NCBI GenBank assembly: GCA_050084985.1
Contig: JBITNC010000002.1
Coordinates: 1,860,001-1,924,000, forward strand
Reading direction: 5' to 3'
Origin: Nageia nagi
Taxonomy: Eukaryota > Pinophyta
Length of the DNA: 64,000 nucleotides
Positions within the stretch are counted from its first letter, which is position 1. Each line of letters opens with the position of its first letter. Position numbers and translations under genes: made by a program. Below the pieces are notes generated by a model. That model saw only the letters and a program-made list of their open reading frames with translations, searched no databases and was not told the DNA's origin. Shown here piece by piece: positions 12,661 through 25,740 of this stretch.

Positions 12661-14574
12661 TATGTAGACGCATAAAGCAAAATTAAGGAGTAAAAATCAA
12701 CAGTGGAAAAGATTTGAATTGCGTATTTGCATAACTAGCTACGTTAGATCTTTGCCAACTTCAAATTACATTCGTCAATGGTGGATGGTATAGTGGATGG
12801 TCCATAGTTGTGAAAATGACACAAGTACTATGAAATATTTGTTCACATACATGCAATCAACTCTTCAATAATAATAATACAAACCAATTACTGTGAAAAG
12901 CCCATCAAAATTGATCAAAATATTATACTGTGAAAAATATTATTATTAATTTTTAAATATTTTTCTTATTACTATTATTATTAATAGTAATATTTTAATT
13001 TTTTGGTTGTAAATATATTTTGAATTAAGAATATGTTATCATATTATTATTTAATTATAATAAAAAATAAAATGAATTGTATTTATAATTAAAAATGTAA
13101 ATATTAATATTAATCAAGATATTTAATAAATTATTATTTTTATATAAAATTGATATGTAAATTAAAATATGTAAAAGTAAAATGAAAATAATATTTGAAT
13201 TAATATTTAAATTAATAAAAATTTAATTTCACCAAAAATGTGTTAAGTTAGCATGTCCAGTCAGCAGGGGCAGGTTAAGTCAACATGCCACTTCAGTAAG
13301 GTTAAAGCGAAAGTCAACAATGTTAAATATGGCATGGCAAAGAAGCGACGACCTTTTTAGTTAATCAAACTCCATGATTTTGTAATGTGAATGAGGAGGG
13401 TTTCTTGGCAAGGAGAGTTTGGCCAGTTAGGCGATTTTCTTGCATGCGAGATAAGTGGTATATCTAATGAACTCATATTTTATTTGGCTACAACAAAGGA
13501 AACTATAGGATCATCTGTTTCCTCCAAGTTTACTCCAAAATGTTGCATTGTATGTGATAAACATTGACGAAGGAAACCTTATGCTAGACCTTAGATATAT
13601 ATGCTTGCACTCTTAATCACAACTAGCTATAGTGGAGAGAAACATATGTTAGGCAACACCCCTTTGTAGAAATGATGCACGACATACCTTCACCCATGCT
13701 CTTCTAGAATGTGTAACTACAAGAACTCATATTTTATTTTATTTAAGAAGATGCATTCAGCAAACTTATTTTCATAGATTGTAACGAGATAAGGAATTTT
13801 GTGCTTAGATGATTTTGCTATAATCATTAATGTTCTAATTTTTGGTTTTGGAGCTTAGTGAAATTAATAACACATAACATTTAAGTATGCACTATCTAAG
13901 CTATCTAACTTAAATAAAATATATCATAATAAGAATAACAAAAATGAATATAACAATAGTGTAACAACAAAGTAGCATAATTAGGATTTCATTAAATTAA
14001 GATAACAAAATGAAAGCAAGTACTAAAGAGATTGGAATCAAGTGTAAGATAAATACCTGTTTATCCTTACTTGTGATGAAGCTGATTATATTCAGATCGA
14101 GTTTCTTGAAGTGGAATGTCCTTGATTTACGAACCCCATGAATAGTGCGGGTGCTAGGGTTCTCGCAAAGTAGGATTCACCACCAAGGATTGATGACATA
14201 AGTGATATTGATAAGTTTAGCTAAACATATAATTGTGAATGATGGATAACATATATGCTCATGTGGCAACAAGATTTCAATCTCAATAGATGACATTTAG
14301 AGATACTCAATAGTAGGGTACTAGTTATTGAGATGTAAATATTGATTGCTTTCCTAGGTTACAAATACTTACATTTATACAGACATGAATTTCCACTAAT
14401 TAACCCCTTGTAAGAAGGTTGAAGTCGATGTTGGTGTACCTAGAATAAAATAAGAATACCACATGAGATAAGTGTGATAATAAGACCATAATATGGTTAA
14501 AGATACTTATAATATGATTATAATATTGCACCTAAGTGGGGCCATTGTAAGGGACCAAATTTAGATGTCAAAAG
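12661..14574 (+). other. AT-rich intergenic DNA with a PPR-linked repeat
   Basis: 12776-12870 matches 15995-16085 (a GGATGGTATAGTGGATGGTCCA block followed by ATGACACAAGTACTATGAAA). This shows that PPR fragments B and D were copied together with their downstream DNA. The rest, 12880-14574, is very AT-rich to about 13230 and then ordinary intergenic sequence with no supported gene. Confidence 0.5.
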
Positions 14575-14790
14575 AGGTACAAGCTTAGTGGGCATGAGTA
14601 TGCACGAGTAGTTGAAAATGGTTTCTCAAGATTTATGGTTGTGCAAAATGTGAGAAACATATGTGTGATGTTAAGGATAAGATAGAAGGCTCATGAATCA
14701 TTTGATGAGATACATGATGTAAACCATATTTCACGGATAGTATCAAATGCAAGATATTCACAACATAGATTTACTTAGATGATTACTGAG
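14575..14790 (+). pseudogene. PPR pseudogene fragment C, strongly decayed
   Basis: Recognisable remnants are VVENGFS, an AKCE-like piece, and AHESFDEIHDVNHISRIVSNARYSQH. These correspond to one L motif and one S motif with several stops and indels. It is short and the weakest of the cluster at 11-17 kb. Confidence 0.5.
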
Positions 14791-15439
14791 GATTATCAAG
14801 TGTAAAGCAAGACTGTGCGACCTTTACCAAAATTCTTCCAACAGATGTGATCACAAGAAATATAGAAGAGGTTATGTCATTAATCAAAAATTATTTTTCA
14901 TCAAATACTATGGTTAGAAATGTTCTAATGGGTGTTCACATAGGATGAGAATGCAACACAATGCACTCGAGTTATGACCTTCGAGTAACTTCATCATACA
15001 TACATTTAAGTACAAAGCCATATATGCATGATGCAAAATGCAATTTCGTATAGCAATGAATATAGATAATGCACACAAGGGGTACGTTGAATGGGTGCTA
15101 CTAGTTGCTTGTTACAAACATATTAACAAGTATACAAAATCATAAAAATAATAGAAATTGTATTATTTTTTTAATAAAACGATAACATTTGCTCTTTTTT
15201 AATCTAAATATGCTTTATTGTATGTTCACCTTATATTTTTGCTGAAATGGGTGACTTTCGTAGTGCATTGTGTAAAGGTTGAATATAAATAATTTCTTCT
15301 CAACCAGTATTGCAAGGAGTTGGTAGAGCACATAAACAAAAGCACAACTATATTAGATAAGTTGGATACACATCCGACATCACGTCTGATCCTAAAGGTG
15401 TGGTTTTAAGCCATAGAGGAGCCTATATAGCATCTATGG

Positions 15440-15950
15440 ATGCCTCTTTGGTGTGGGTGTGTCTATATTTGAACTTTATAAATGTTTCACTACAATGGTT
15501 GGTTTTTATTTTGATGAACTACTAGTTGAAAATGGTTTTGCATTGAATGTTGTGTTTGTGAATGCTTTGATAGACATATTTGCAAAATGTGGAAGAGTAT
15601 ATAAGGCATGTAAATTATTTGACAAGATGCATGCAAACACAATCTCATAGAATGCAATGATCACATAATACACATAAAATGACTACATTGAAAGGATCAA
15701 TGAATTGTTTGACAAGATGCATAATGCAAACACAACTTCCTGGAATGCAATGATTGTAGGATATGCACAAAATGAATTCATTGAAAGGGCCCTTGAATTA
15801 TTTGATAAGATGCATGATTCAGATAATTTCATTGAATGCAATGATCATAAGATATGCACAAAATGAATATGTTGAAAGGTTGGTGAATTCTTTAACAAGA
15901 ATCATGATGCAATTAGTAATTGAAATTGAAATTGATCAACAATTGAAAAT
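15440..15950 (+). pseudogene. PPR pseudogene fragment D (tandem 31-codon modules)
   Basis: An open frame at 15453-15650 reads LLVENGFALNVVFVNALIDI then FAKCGRVYKACKLFDKMHAN. After the stop, three more S-type modules follow with the pattern (N)xYIER---LFDKMH-A--xSWNAMI. The GACAAGATGCAT core lies at 15621, 15711 and 15804, a spacing of 90 and 93 bp, that is 30-31 codons. Several stops prevent expression. Consecutive S motifs are the distinctive feature of the PPR relics in this window. Confidence 0.75.
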
Positions 15951-15994
15951 ATTTCAACAACTTAATATTTCAATGGTGACCAGTGCCTGAGATA

Positions 15995-16085
15995 ATAAAG
16001 CAACCATGGATGGTATGGTGGATGGTCCACAGTTGCGACAATGACACAAGTACTATGAAACATTTGTACATATACATACAATCAA
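15995..16085 (+). repeat. Duplicated PPR-downstream block
   Basis: This 90-bp stretch is a close copy of 12776-12870, in the same orientation and at a similar distance downstream of a PPR fragment. It marks the common origin of fragments B and D by segmental duplication rather than by retroposition. Confidence 0.7.
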
Positions 16086-16239
16086 TGTTTCAACTTGTTT
16101 GGATGGTTGGCCAACCTTTCACAAGCGTTGATCAAAATTTTGCTTCTCACTTTGTCAAGTAGACACCTACAATGTAATTAGTAATTGCAACATTATGCAA
16201 AGGGTAATTCGAAGATAATAAAATATGTATACAAAATGT

Positions 16240-16905
16240 TGATACATTGAAAGGGTCTCTAAATTATCTTAATCTCTAAGTTCATGGTTGACATGTATGC
16301 AAAATATAGAAGCCTATAGAAGGCACACAAATTATTTGACAAGATGCATGATGTAAACACAATTTCATGGAATGCAAAAAATGGATATGTTGAAAGGGCT
16401 CATGAATTGTTTGACAAGATACATGATGTAGATACAATTGTATAGAGTGCAATGATCATAGGATATGTTGAAAATAAAGACTTTTAAGTAGTTGCAATTG
16501 TCAGATATAAAGCCAAACAATGTAACATTTTTCACCATGGGAGCTCTTCTTTGCCAACATGGGAGCTCTATAATAAAATATGGACATCCATTAATGAGTA
16601 TTTGAAAATAATTTTGCATTGAATGTTATGGTTGTGAATGCCTTGATACATATGCATGCAAAATGTGGAAGCGTACAAAAGGGTTGTGAATTATTTGACA
16701 AAGATGCATGATGCAAACGGTTTTATGGAATGGATGATTGTAGGGTATGCACAAAATGGATATGTTGAAAGGGCCCATCAATTGTTTGACAAGACGCATG
16801 GTGCAGACATAATTTCATGGAACATAATGATCGCATGATATGCACAAAACAAATACATTGAAAGGGCCCTTGACAAGATGCATGAGGTAGGCGTGTGACA
16901 ACAAC
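16240..16905 (+). pseudogene. PPR pseudogene fragment E
   Basis: Motif remnants in order are AHKLFDKMHDVNTISWNA; KNGYVERAHELFDKIHDVDTI; a decayed middle; then GYAQNGYVERAHQLFDKTHG followed by ADIISWNIMIA and NKYIERALDKMHEVGV. Frameshifts and stops separate them. The order suggests two or more copies of the same L-S block. It belongs to the same PLS-class relic cluster as A-D. Confidence 0.7.
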
Positions 16906-19029
16906 TGATATTACTATGAGAAAGGCAAATTGGGGTAATGAAATCTACGACTTACACCATTTGAATCGTCTGGACACTACATGGACCTGATGTCAACCGT
17001 GGATGGTCCAATTGAGCTTCCGAAGCTCATAGAGGAATGCCTTCAGTGTAATTACATATTTTTTTTATATAAAATAAAAAAATATTATTTTTTATCATTA
17101 ATTGAATTATATATTTTAATTAAAATATTTTGAATATCTTTATTATTATATTATATTTAAAAAGAAAATTTTAAATTATAAAATAAAAAATATTATTTTT
17201 AACATTGATTAGATTTTATATTTTGATTAAAATATTTTAAATATTTTTTATTATTATATCATTTTTAAAAATAAAATGTAAGAATATATTATATTTAAAT
17301 TATAAACTATTTAATGTGTAATGAAAATTGAAATCAAATCATTTTTCTTATAAATAATAATGTTGAGATTTTTCTTCAAAATGATATTTACAAATATAAG
17401 ATAATTGGAAGAATTTCATCTAGAAATATTCTTAACATTTTATAATTACATGAATTATAATTTTAAAATTTATATTCTTTAAATTTGACACCATTGATTA
17501 TTCAATAGATGAAAGTCTATTTGTAGATACCTTAAATTATTTAATAGATGAGATCAATTTATAATATATTGCAAGTGAAGATATGTGCATCGTATAGCTC
17601 CTCTACCAATGATATTCATAAAGAATTAAAAATAATATTAGATAAAATATGATACATTAAAAATTTAATTAGAAAATACACATTCAAATTTCTAATTGAG
17701 TCAATATTTTATTTTAAAAAAGCGTTTCAAAATTTATTTGTGATGATTAATTAATTTATATTATATATAAATATTGTTAATTATTTAATTTAATTTTGTT
17801 GAACTTTGATTTGTCCATTGAAGTTGAATTGGTAAAATTTCTATAGTGAAATTCAAGTGGTTTAATTATTTTATTTTTGAAAATTATAAAATAAAACATT
17901 ATCTATATATTTTATTTTTGAAAAATTAAAAAAATGATTAGAAATATATAAATTTTATTGAAAAAGAGTGATATTGAGGGATTGTTGCAAAGGCCCAGGT
18001 TCCATATACATAAACTTTATGCCTCTACATTTTGAATTTAAAAATAATATAATAATAAATGTATTAAAATTATTTTAAGTAAAATCAAAATTAAAATTAT
18101 GGTAATAAATAAAATATGAAAAATTTAATATAATTTTAAATTTTAATTATTACATATAATTTGCTATTCAAATAACGGTTTACAGATTGTAGAGGTCTTT
18201 GGATAACTTGGTTAAATTTTTGTTGTTGGACTTGTTCAATTATTCTTTGTTGATTATTCTTATAATACTTTAATTGTTTCAAATTCAAGTAAGTATTTAG
18301 TTTGCATCTCTATCCTCTCCATCATAATGCATGGAAATCAAGAAATTTTACATATATTCTATTTTTTTTTTTATCTAATGTCAATAATTTGAGAAAGTGA
18401 ACTTTCATTAGTAATACATATTACTTGTGATTATGAGATGGAGGATTTTATGTTCATTATTTGATTTTGAATTAAACTTTATAGTTGTAGTTTTTTTACA
18501 AGAGGAGTTGCTAAAAATAAGTGTTAAAATCTTTTGGATGTAGGAGAGTCAAGTTCAAATTTCATCATCCCTCGAATGTGAATGATCACAATAAAAAATC
18601 TTAAGTGATAGTAGGTGTGAACGATATTAGGTGCATGTTTTGGTAACTTTAAGAGAAGAGATACCCTTGTAACAAGAGTGGGTTTTCAACAAAATTACTA
18701 CTTTTATAGTAAATATTTCTTTTGTGAGAGGGATGAGATTGGAATTGCTTTGCATGTAAATAGGCTTTTCTTTTATATGTTATTTTTATCATCATAATAT
18801 TATTTCCTTGTATCTCTTACTAGTTTCCCACTCAATTTTGCCTTCATTATTATTTTTAATGCTCATATCGTATTCGGTGGGATTTTTGTTACCATCATAA
18901 TGATTTCTTCCTCAATAGACACTTATCCATTTGTAGAAGCTCTTATCAGAGAACACCATGGCACCAAGAATTAAAATCACCAAGCTTGTTTTAGTTATCT
19001 TGATTTAAGAATCTATGGATCAAATTGTA
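16906..19029 (+). other. Very AT-rich intergenic DNA
   Basis: 17040-18170 is almost pure A/T and holds no coding signal. 18480-18700 contains a weak AGTTCAAATTTC that resembles a Pol III B box, but I cannot find a matching A box. No gene is supported. Confidence 0.45.
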
Positions 19030-19034
19030 ATTAT

Positions 19035-19523
19035 TGAAGGAATTAGTTCTACACTAATCCTCAAGGTCCAAGACTATAGGAAACTTAATCATTCAACATC
19101 TACAAGCTAATAACACCATTCACACAAGATAACACCAATATAAGTGGTTCCTCCCTCCTTGGAAGTACATCCACAACTAGATCTCAATTCTCAAACTATG
19201 CACCCTCTTACTACAATTCCTTTCTCTCCTACACAAACTAGTAGAGTAATCTTACTCAAAATCTAAGTGATATTACAAGAGGAGAGGCCCTCTATTTATA
19301 GCATGAGAGCATCTCCCTAACCTCCCTTTAACCCAAGGGTAAGGTTAGGGTTACAATAAATATATTACCTAACTTTAACCTACCAACTAACCACATGGTA
19401 AGGTCAAAGTTTACATAATAAAGAATTCAATTAATCCCTTAAGGTATCTAAATATCCTTTAAGTGATTAATTGAATTTACAAGGAGTTTAGATATTCACA
19501 ATATTTCATTACAAATTCTAACA
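19035..19523 (-). repeat. 3' LTR of Copia copy 1
   Basis: On the minus strand it begins TGTTAGAATTTG and ends CTAATTCCTTCA, so it has canonical TG...CA ends. A TATA box (CTATAAATAGAG on the minus strand, near 19290-19302) marks the Pol II promoter. It is followed on the outer side by the ATTAT target duplication. Confidence 0.95.
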
Positions 19524-20110
19524 CTCCCCCTTAATGCAATATTGGGATAGAGCGTAGAAGAGAGAAGAGAGAGAGTAAGAGAGAGTTCTCCTCCATAGAG
19601 ATACAAGCGGAGATGAGAACATTTACATATTTGAGAATCTTTTTGAGAACTAGTTTGAGACTCACTACATTACCATTAGACAAAATGGTTTACAATACAA
19701 TCATTAACCACAACTGGTTTCATTGTACATAGTAGTCGATCAACTTTAAGCTGACATGTGAGTCTCCATGAGCTTGCTTACACAAGGTGAGTAACCTGCA
19801 TTTCTGAAGAAGATCCTACATGCTACAAGCAACTCATGAACAAAATCAGTTAGATGCATCATATATTCATTTTATTAATAAGAGAATCAAATAATGCCAT
19901 CTTATAAATAACTGATCAATGGTGCACTATAAGTCATCACGGAGATGCCAAGCCATCACTCATAGTCACCTATTGTATATAGATATGTGTTGATTATTAA
20001 TAGAGCATAGCATATAGATGATTGTACAATACCTAAAGACACATACCAGATCTTCTCATATGAATACTTGAACAATGAAACTGATTGATCAATTATATGC
20101 TCAAAAAATT

Positions 20111-20203
20111 GTACAACAAGTTTCTCACGCAGAGCAAACTTACCACGGAGGTATAAAATGTACAAGAAGTTCCTCACACAAAGCGAACTTACCACGGAGG
20201 TAT
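20111..20203 (-). repeat. Two hairpin repeats in the 3' UTR of Copia copy 1
   Basis: Two units of about 50 bp share the core ACCTCCGTGGTAAGTTTGCTC (minus strand) and end in TTGTACA. Each contains an inverted repeat (AAGTTTGCTC-loop-GAGAAACTT) able to form a hairpin. The younger copy of the element has five such units at 54622-54906. Confidence 0.8.
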
Positions 20204-20275
20204 ATCATAATCAACACTATATAACAACAAAAAAAAGAGCCTCTTAGAGGTGAAGTTGTCATCACTAACAAAAGT

Positions 20276-23200
20276 TCAAACTTCACTCCCCCTTGAGGGT
20301 AACTTCACCAACCCGAGAGAATCCCTAAGCTTGCTGAATTGAGCTTCAGGAAGGGGCTTAGTGAATAAATCAATAGAGTTTATAGTAGATGGACAATACT
20401 CTAAGTGTATGATATCATCTAGAACCTTCTCCTTGATAAAATGGGCTTGGATTTCCACATGTTTGGTTCTCTGATGGAACACAGGATTCTTAGCCAAAGA
20501 GATAGCCGATTGATTATCTAAAGAAATAAGAGATGGGCCATTTTGCTCATATCCAATTTCGTTCAGAAGATGCCTCAACCAAATAGCTTCCTGGGCGGTA
20601 ACAGACATGGCTCGATATTCAGCTTCGATGGTAGAAAGAGTCACAGTAGGTTACTTCTTGGAAGCCCAAGAGATAGCACCTGAACCAATGCTGAACACAT
20701 ATGTAGAGGTTGATTTTCTGTCATCTCTATCTCCCCCATAATCAGAATCTGAGAACCCGGAGAGAATAATCGAGGGCACTTTAGAATACTTAAGAGCAAG
20801 ATCCTATATCCCTGCCACATACCTCAAGATTTGCTTAACAGCATTGAGGTGCTCAACATATGGTTTTTGCATGAATCGTGCCATCAGATTCACTGCAAAG
20901 GCAATATCAGGTCGAGAGATAGTCAGATATAGAAGACTACCGATCAATTGCCTATAAGCTGTAGCATCGGCCAACTAAGAATCTGAGCTCAGAGATACAA
21001 TGATTCCAGGAGAAACAGGTATTGCAACATATCTACACTCCTCCATTCCAAACTTTTGCAAGATGTCTGATATATACTTAGATTGACTAAGATAAGTACA
21101 ATCTTTATGTTGGTATACTTGCATCCCAAGATAGTAATGCAATAGACCTAGATCAGTCATTTCAAATGTTGCCTTTAGTTTAGATATGCACTCTTGGATG
21201 ATTTCAATATTATTACCAGTCATGAGAAGATCATCCACATAAAGGAGAATTAAGACCACGTCTTTTCTTTGATTGAGTACATAGAGATCTGAGTCAGAGA
21301 AGCACTTAGAAAAACTAATATTTGCAAAGAATCCTAAAATTTTCTTGTACCATGCTCTAGGTGCTTGCTTAAGTCCATACAAAGACTTCTTTAGCTTGCA
21401 CACAAAAGACTCTTTACCTTTTGGAATAAATCCTTCTGATTGATTCATGTAGATTTCTACATCCAAGTCACCATTGAGAAATGCACTCTTGACATCAAGT
21501 TGAAAAACTTTCCATCCTTAAGCTGCAGAAAGAGCAAGGATTATCCTGACAGTAGGCATCTTGGCCACAGGAGCAAAGGTTTTCTCATAATCAATACCAT
21601 ATTTCTGAGCGAATCCTTTGGTCGCTAACCTTGCTTTGTATTTTTCAATTTCTCCATCAGAATTGTACTTGACCTTGTATCTCCATTTATTTCCAATCAC
21701 ATTTTTCTCATTGGGATAAGGAACCAAATCCTAAGTTTCATTTTTCATGAGCGCCTCATACTAAACTTTCATAGCTTCCATCCAACACTCTTGCTTGGAA
21801 GCTTCTTTAAAGGTTGATGGCTCATTCGTATTATCAATTTTGGCAAATAAAGATTTATTCAAGGTCATACTCCTTGTAATTCTCTGAACTACAGAATTTT
21901 ACTCTTGTGGTGACTTCCCTACATTATCATCCAACCAGTTAGGTGCAGGCGAAGAATCATCTGAATCAGACACCTCAGCATGAGAAGTTGTATCCTCAAG
22001 AAGTTCATTAAACTTGACATCCCTAGAAATAAAGACTATTTTATGGGATGAGGAGTAGAGCCTGTAACCTTTATGTTGATTATCATACCCCACAAAGATG
22101 CATTTTTCTGATCTTTTATCCAACTTATTTCTTTTCTCTAAGGTAATGAAGGCAAATGCATCACAACCGAAGACCCTAAAGTGTGAGATGTTAGGTTTCT
22201 TTCCTGTCCATGCTTCATACAGAGTTTTACCTTCAACTACTTTAGTAGGACACCTATTTAGGGTGTGAATAGAAGTGTGAATAGCTTCACCCCATAAGAA
22301 ACTAGGAAGGTTACCCAACATGCACCTTGCCATTTCTATAATGGTTCGATTCTTCCTTTCAGTAACTCCATTTTATTGAGGGGTGTAAGGGATTATGAAT
22401 TCCTGCTTGATCCCATGTTTAACACAATAGTCGTTAAACTCATTGCTATTATACTCACCCCTATTATCAGATCTCAGCATCTTGATCTTAAAATCAGTTT
22501 GATTTTCAACAAGAGCCTTGAAGTCTTTAAACCTATCAAAATTTTGATCGTTGTGCTCAAGTAGATAACCAAATGTCATCCTACTGAAGTCATTAATGAA
22601 GGTCAGAACATAAGAAGCTCCCCCTAGAGACTTAGTCTAAAACGGACCCATCAAATCTGAATGCACAAGCTGAAGTTGCCTTATCTTTTTCAAACTTTTG
22701 CCTATTCATCTTTCCTAGAATGCACCTTTCACAGAGACCAATTGTAGGTGAAATATTAGGTAAACCTTCCACAAGTTCTTGATTTTTCATATCTTGAATA
22801 CTCTTGTGGTTAAGGTGCCTTAATCGTTGATGCCAAAGATTACCTTTTGAACAAACATTTGCAGCAAGACACATCTTTGAAGGAACTTGATCCACAATAT
22901 AAAGGTCATCATTTACTGATCCTTTCATCAAGGTGGTAAGTCCTTTCTTAACACATCAAGAGTGTGAGGTAAACTCAAATGAGTATCCTTTCCTTGTAAT
23001 CTAAATTACAGAGATAAGATTCATCCTTAGTTTAGGCACATAAAAGACATTATCAAGAACTTTTCCATGAATCTTCACACTCCTTATTCCTTGAACATCA
23101 AGGACTGAATTATCACCTATCATAACTGCATCCTTCTTGTACTTATGAAAGTTTTCAAACTTATCCTTTTCATAACACATGTGATTAGTGCATCCTGAAT

Positions 23201-24176
23201 CAATAATCCAATCATTTGAAATAGTTTGAGTCACTGAGTAGTAGGCAACAGTAGCAGCATGCTTGTTCTTCTTTTTATTATTGAAATTTTTCATATTTGC
23301 ATTTCCCTTGCCTTTTTCAACAAATTTCTTTTTACGACAATCATACTCTTTGTGACCAAAGATGCCACAAAAGTTACAATTTCCATCAAACTTTTCCTTA
23401 GGTTTTGGATTGCTTGATCCAACTTTGTCATTCCTTTACTTGAAGTTGCCATTATTGTTGCCCTTTTTCTCATGCTTCCTGAAGGTAGATGAGGATTTGT
23501 TATCTTTGGATTTATAATGATTGAACTTCTTCTTGAAAGGAGTTTTGGTTGCTCCTAGAGCAATGTTATTATCCTTTGGAGAAAAGTTCAACATTTTCTT
23601 ATTCAAAGTTTCCTCATGCTTCAGAAGGAGTCTAGAAAGGTTATCAAGAGAGATGATATCTTCTTCATCATCGAGCCTAGTTTCCATAACCATGATAAAG
23701 TTACTGAACTTTGTAGAAAGGCTTTGAAGAATGATGAAGACCATGAACTCATCATTGATCCAGTTGCACCCATAGCCAACTAGTTGTGTCTTGAGGTCAA
23801 TGATTTTGGTCAAGTAAATAGAAGCACTTTCATCTTCACCTTGATGATATTGCAATAACTTTTGTAAAATAGTGAACCTTCTTAAAAATTTTAACCCAAG
23901 GTAAATTTTCTTCAGCCTATCCCAAGCTTCCTTTATTGATGTTGAAGAAGAGATCATGAGAAGTACGTCATCTAAAATTGCACGATAAATCATTGAAGTT
24001 GTTAACTCATTCTTTGAGTTGTAGATTTCAAGAGCCTTCTCATCTATAGGAGCGACCAAGTCTTCATTAACTGTCTGCCATAGCTTCCTTGCTTGTAACT
24101 CAGCTTCCATACGAGGTTCCCCTATACCGAAGTTGGAACCGTCGAGTATATGCTTGGGTATGAAGGTTTCAACCAT
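20276..24176 (-). pseudogene. Copia gag-pol, broken by stops and frameshifts
   Basis: Reading begins at ATG 24174-24176 (MVETFIPKH). The gag part (UBN2/DUF4219-type) is open to 23436. The remaining domains are split among short frames. The CCHC knuckle region is followed by a protease with DWIIDSGCTNHM (about 23210), the GAG-pre-integrase HQRLRHLNH, an integrase core fragment with LRSDN, and RT with YVDDLLMTG (about 21235-21265). RNase H and the C-terminus carry TLSTIEAEYRAM and LFTKPLPEAQF (20640-20330). At least seven breaks separate these pieces, so no full polyprotein can be made. The domain order and the sequence closely match the polyprotein at 50658-54563. Confidence 0.9.
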
Positions 24177-25740
24177 TACTACATAAAAGTAAATAAGTAA
24201 GAAGAATGAATAAATTTTTACAATTTACCATCTATACAAATCAAACATTGATAAGTAAACATGTTCCACATGTGCAAACTTATAAACCAAGATCCGTAGA
24301 AGGATAAAGTTGAGGTTGTTTTCTTGTATAAAATTAGGCCTTCACTTAGATGCCCATAAAGTGGAGCCCAAGTACTACTAGTCCTCAACCAGTTCACCTT
24401 GGTCAGTAATATACTCTCTCAAGGAGAAGTACCAACTATTTTCCAAGGATCCGACATATGTTGGACCGACCATTTTAATTATCTTATTTAAGGTTTTCAA
24501 GTTTTCCTCCTAGGTTATCAGGATAATCCCTGAATGGACGTGCAGACATGTGGTATCACTACACACATGCCTATCCACCTAATAGAGTTATGTCCAATCC
24601 AATAGAGGTCTTAGGGGTAATTAAGACGGATTTACCACCACTTGGTTCTTCGGACTAAAAAGGCTCCAGTCTGCCCTGTCCTCCCCTCGTGGCTCCCCAA
24701 ACAAGTCATGTTGTGAAAAAGTACATGCAGATGTATTCATTTTAGGGGTTACTTTCAATATTTTGCATTTTGTAAGTATAAAGCAATTATGCAAAAATAT
24801 AAAGTAAAGTATTAAAAATACATCATCCACAAGAATTTGAAATATAAGAGTCCAATGGGTTTTGTACTAACCCCTAAAGGATATTTTTACATTTTGCATA
24901 CTTGCTTAAGTTCATAAATTCATTCAACACTTTAATGAATTTAAAAAGGCTAAGTCCTACTTAGCATTAATCCATTCATTAATTTTTTTAAAAAAATTGC
25001 ATAAGTTCTATACTTAGCATGAATTCATTTTTAAATGTTCTAAGTCCTACTCATGACTAGTAAAAAGAAATGCCATAAATCACTTAGCAAAGAATGCCTA
25101 GGGTTTATTCATAACTTAACATTTAATGAATAAGTCCATTCATACTTGGCATAAATCATGAATTCATAGACAATGCTTAAGTCCTACTTTAGCATTAGTT
25201 TAAGCATTTAGAGAATTAAAAAATGCATAAGTTAAGCATTAACAAACTTGACATTTAATGACTTCAAAAAGGCACTAAATTCTCCCCCTTCTTACTTAAA
25301 AAAGGCACTATAAGCATTTAATTTGAACTTATAGAAAGAAAATTTTAGAAATATTTGATCATGTAGCTCCAAAAAAAATTTCTTCTTTTAGGTAAGAAAA
25401 ATATCATGCTCATAAAACTTATGGAGAAAAGAGACTTTAATTTTTGGACAACCACATCTTGCAAGAGGTAAGGTGTGTACCTATCAAAACTTTATGAGGA
25501 TTGACTATCATGCTCAACAAAATTAAATTAGCCTCCTTTTTGAAAAAAAAACTTCTACCCAACAAGGTTTGACTTCAAATAATTAATGCTTTTGACAAAA
25601 AAATTAAAGCATTAGAGAGACTTTGCAAAGAATAAAAAAAATTTCCAACTCAAAAATTAATGCATTGTCTCTCATCCAACAAGAAGTTGAAAAGTTTGTT
25701 GTTTTTAAAGAAGAGAGGTAAAAAAAAATGTCTCTCAAGT
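24177..25740 (-). other. Proximal leader of Copia copy 1
   Basis: The part nearest gag (about 24177-24960) is colinear with 49870-50657 of the younger copy, including the CAAAACCCATTGGACTC and AACATGACTTGTTTGGGGAG blocks. A TTTATGTAG acceptor-like site lies 2 bases before the ATG (AG at 24179-24180, minus strand). 25000-25740 is AT-rich with many TTAAGCAT-like runs and has no counterpart that I can align in the other copy. No open frame resembles a protein. Confidence 0.6.
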
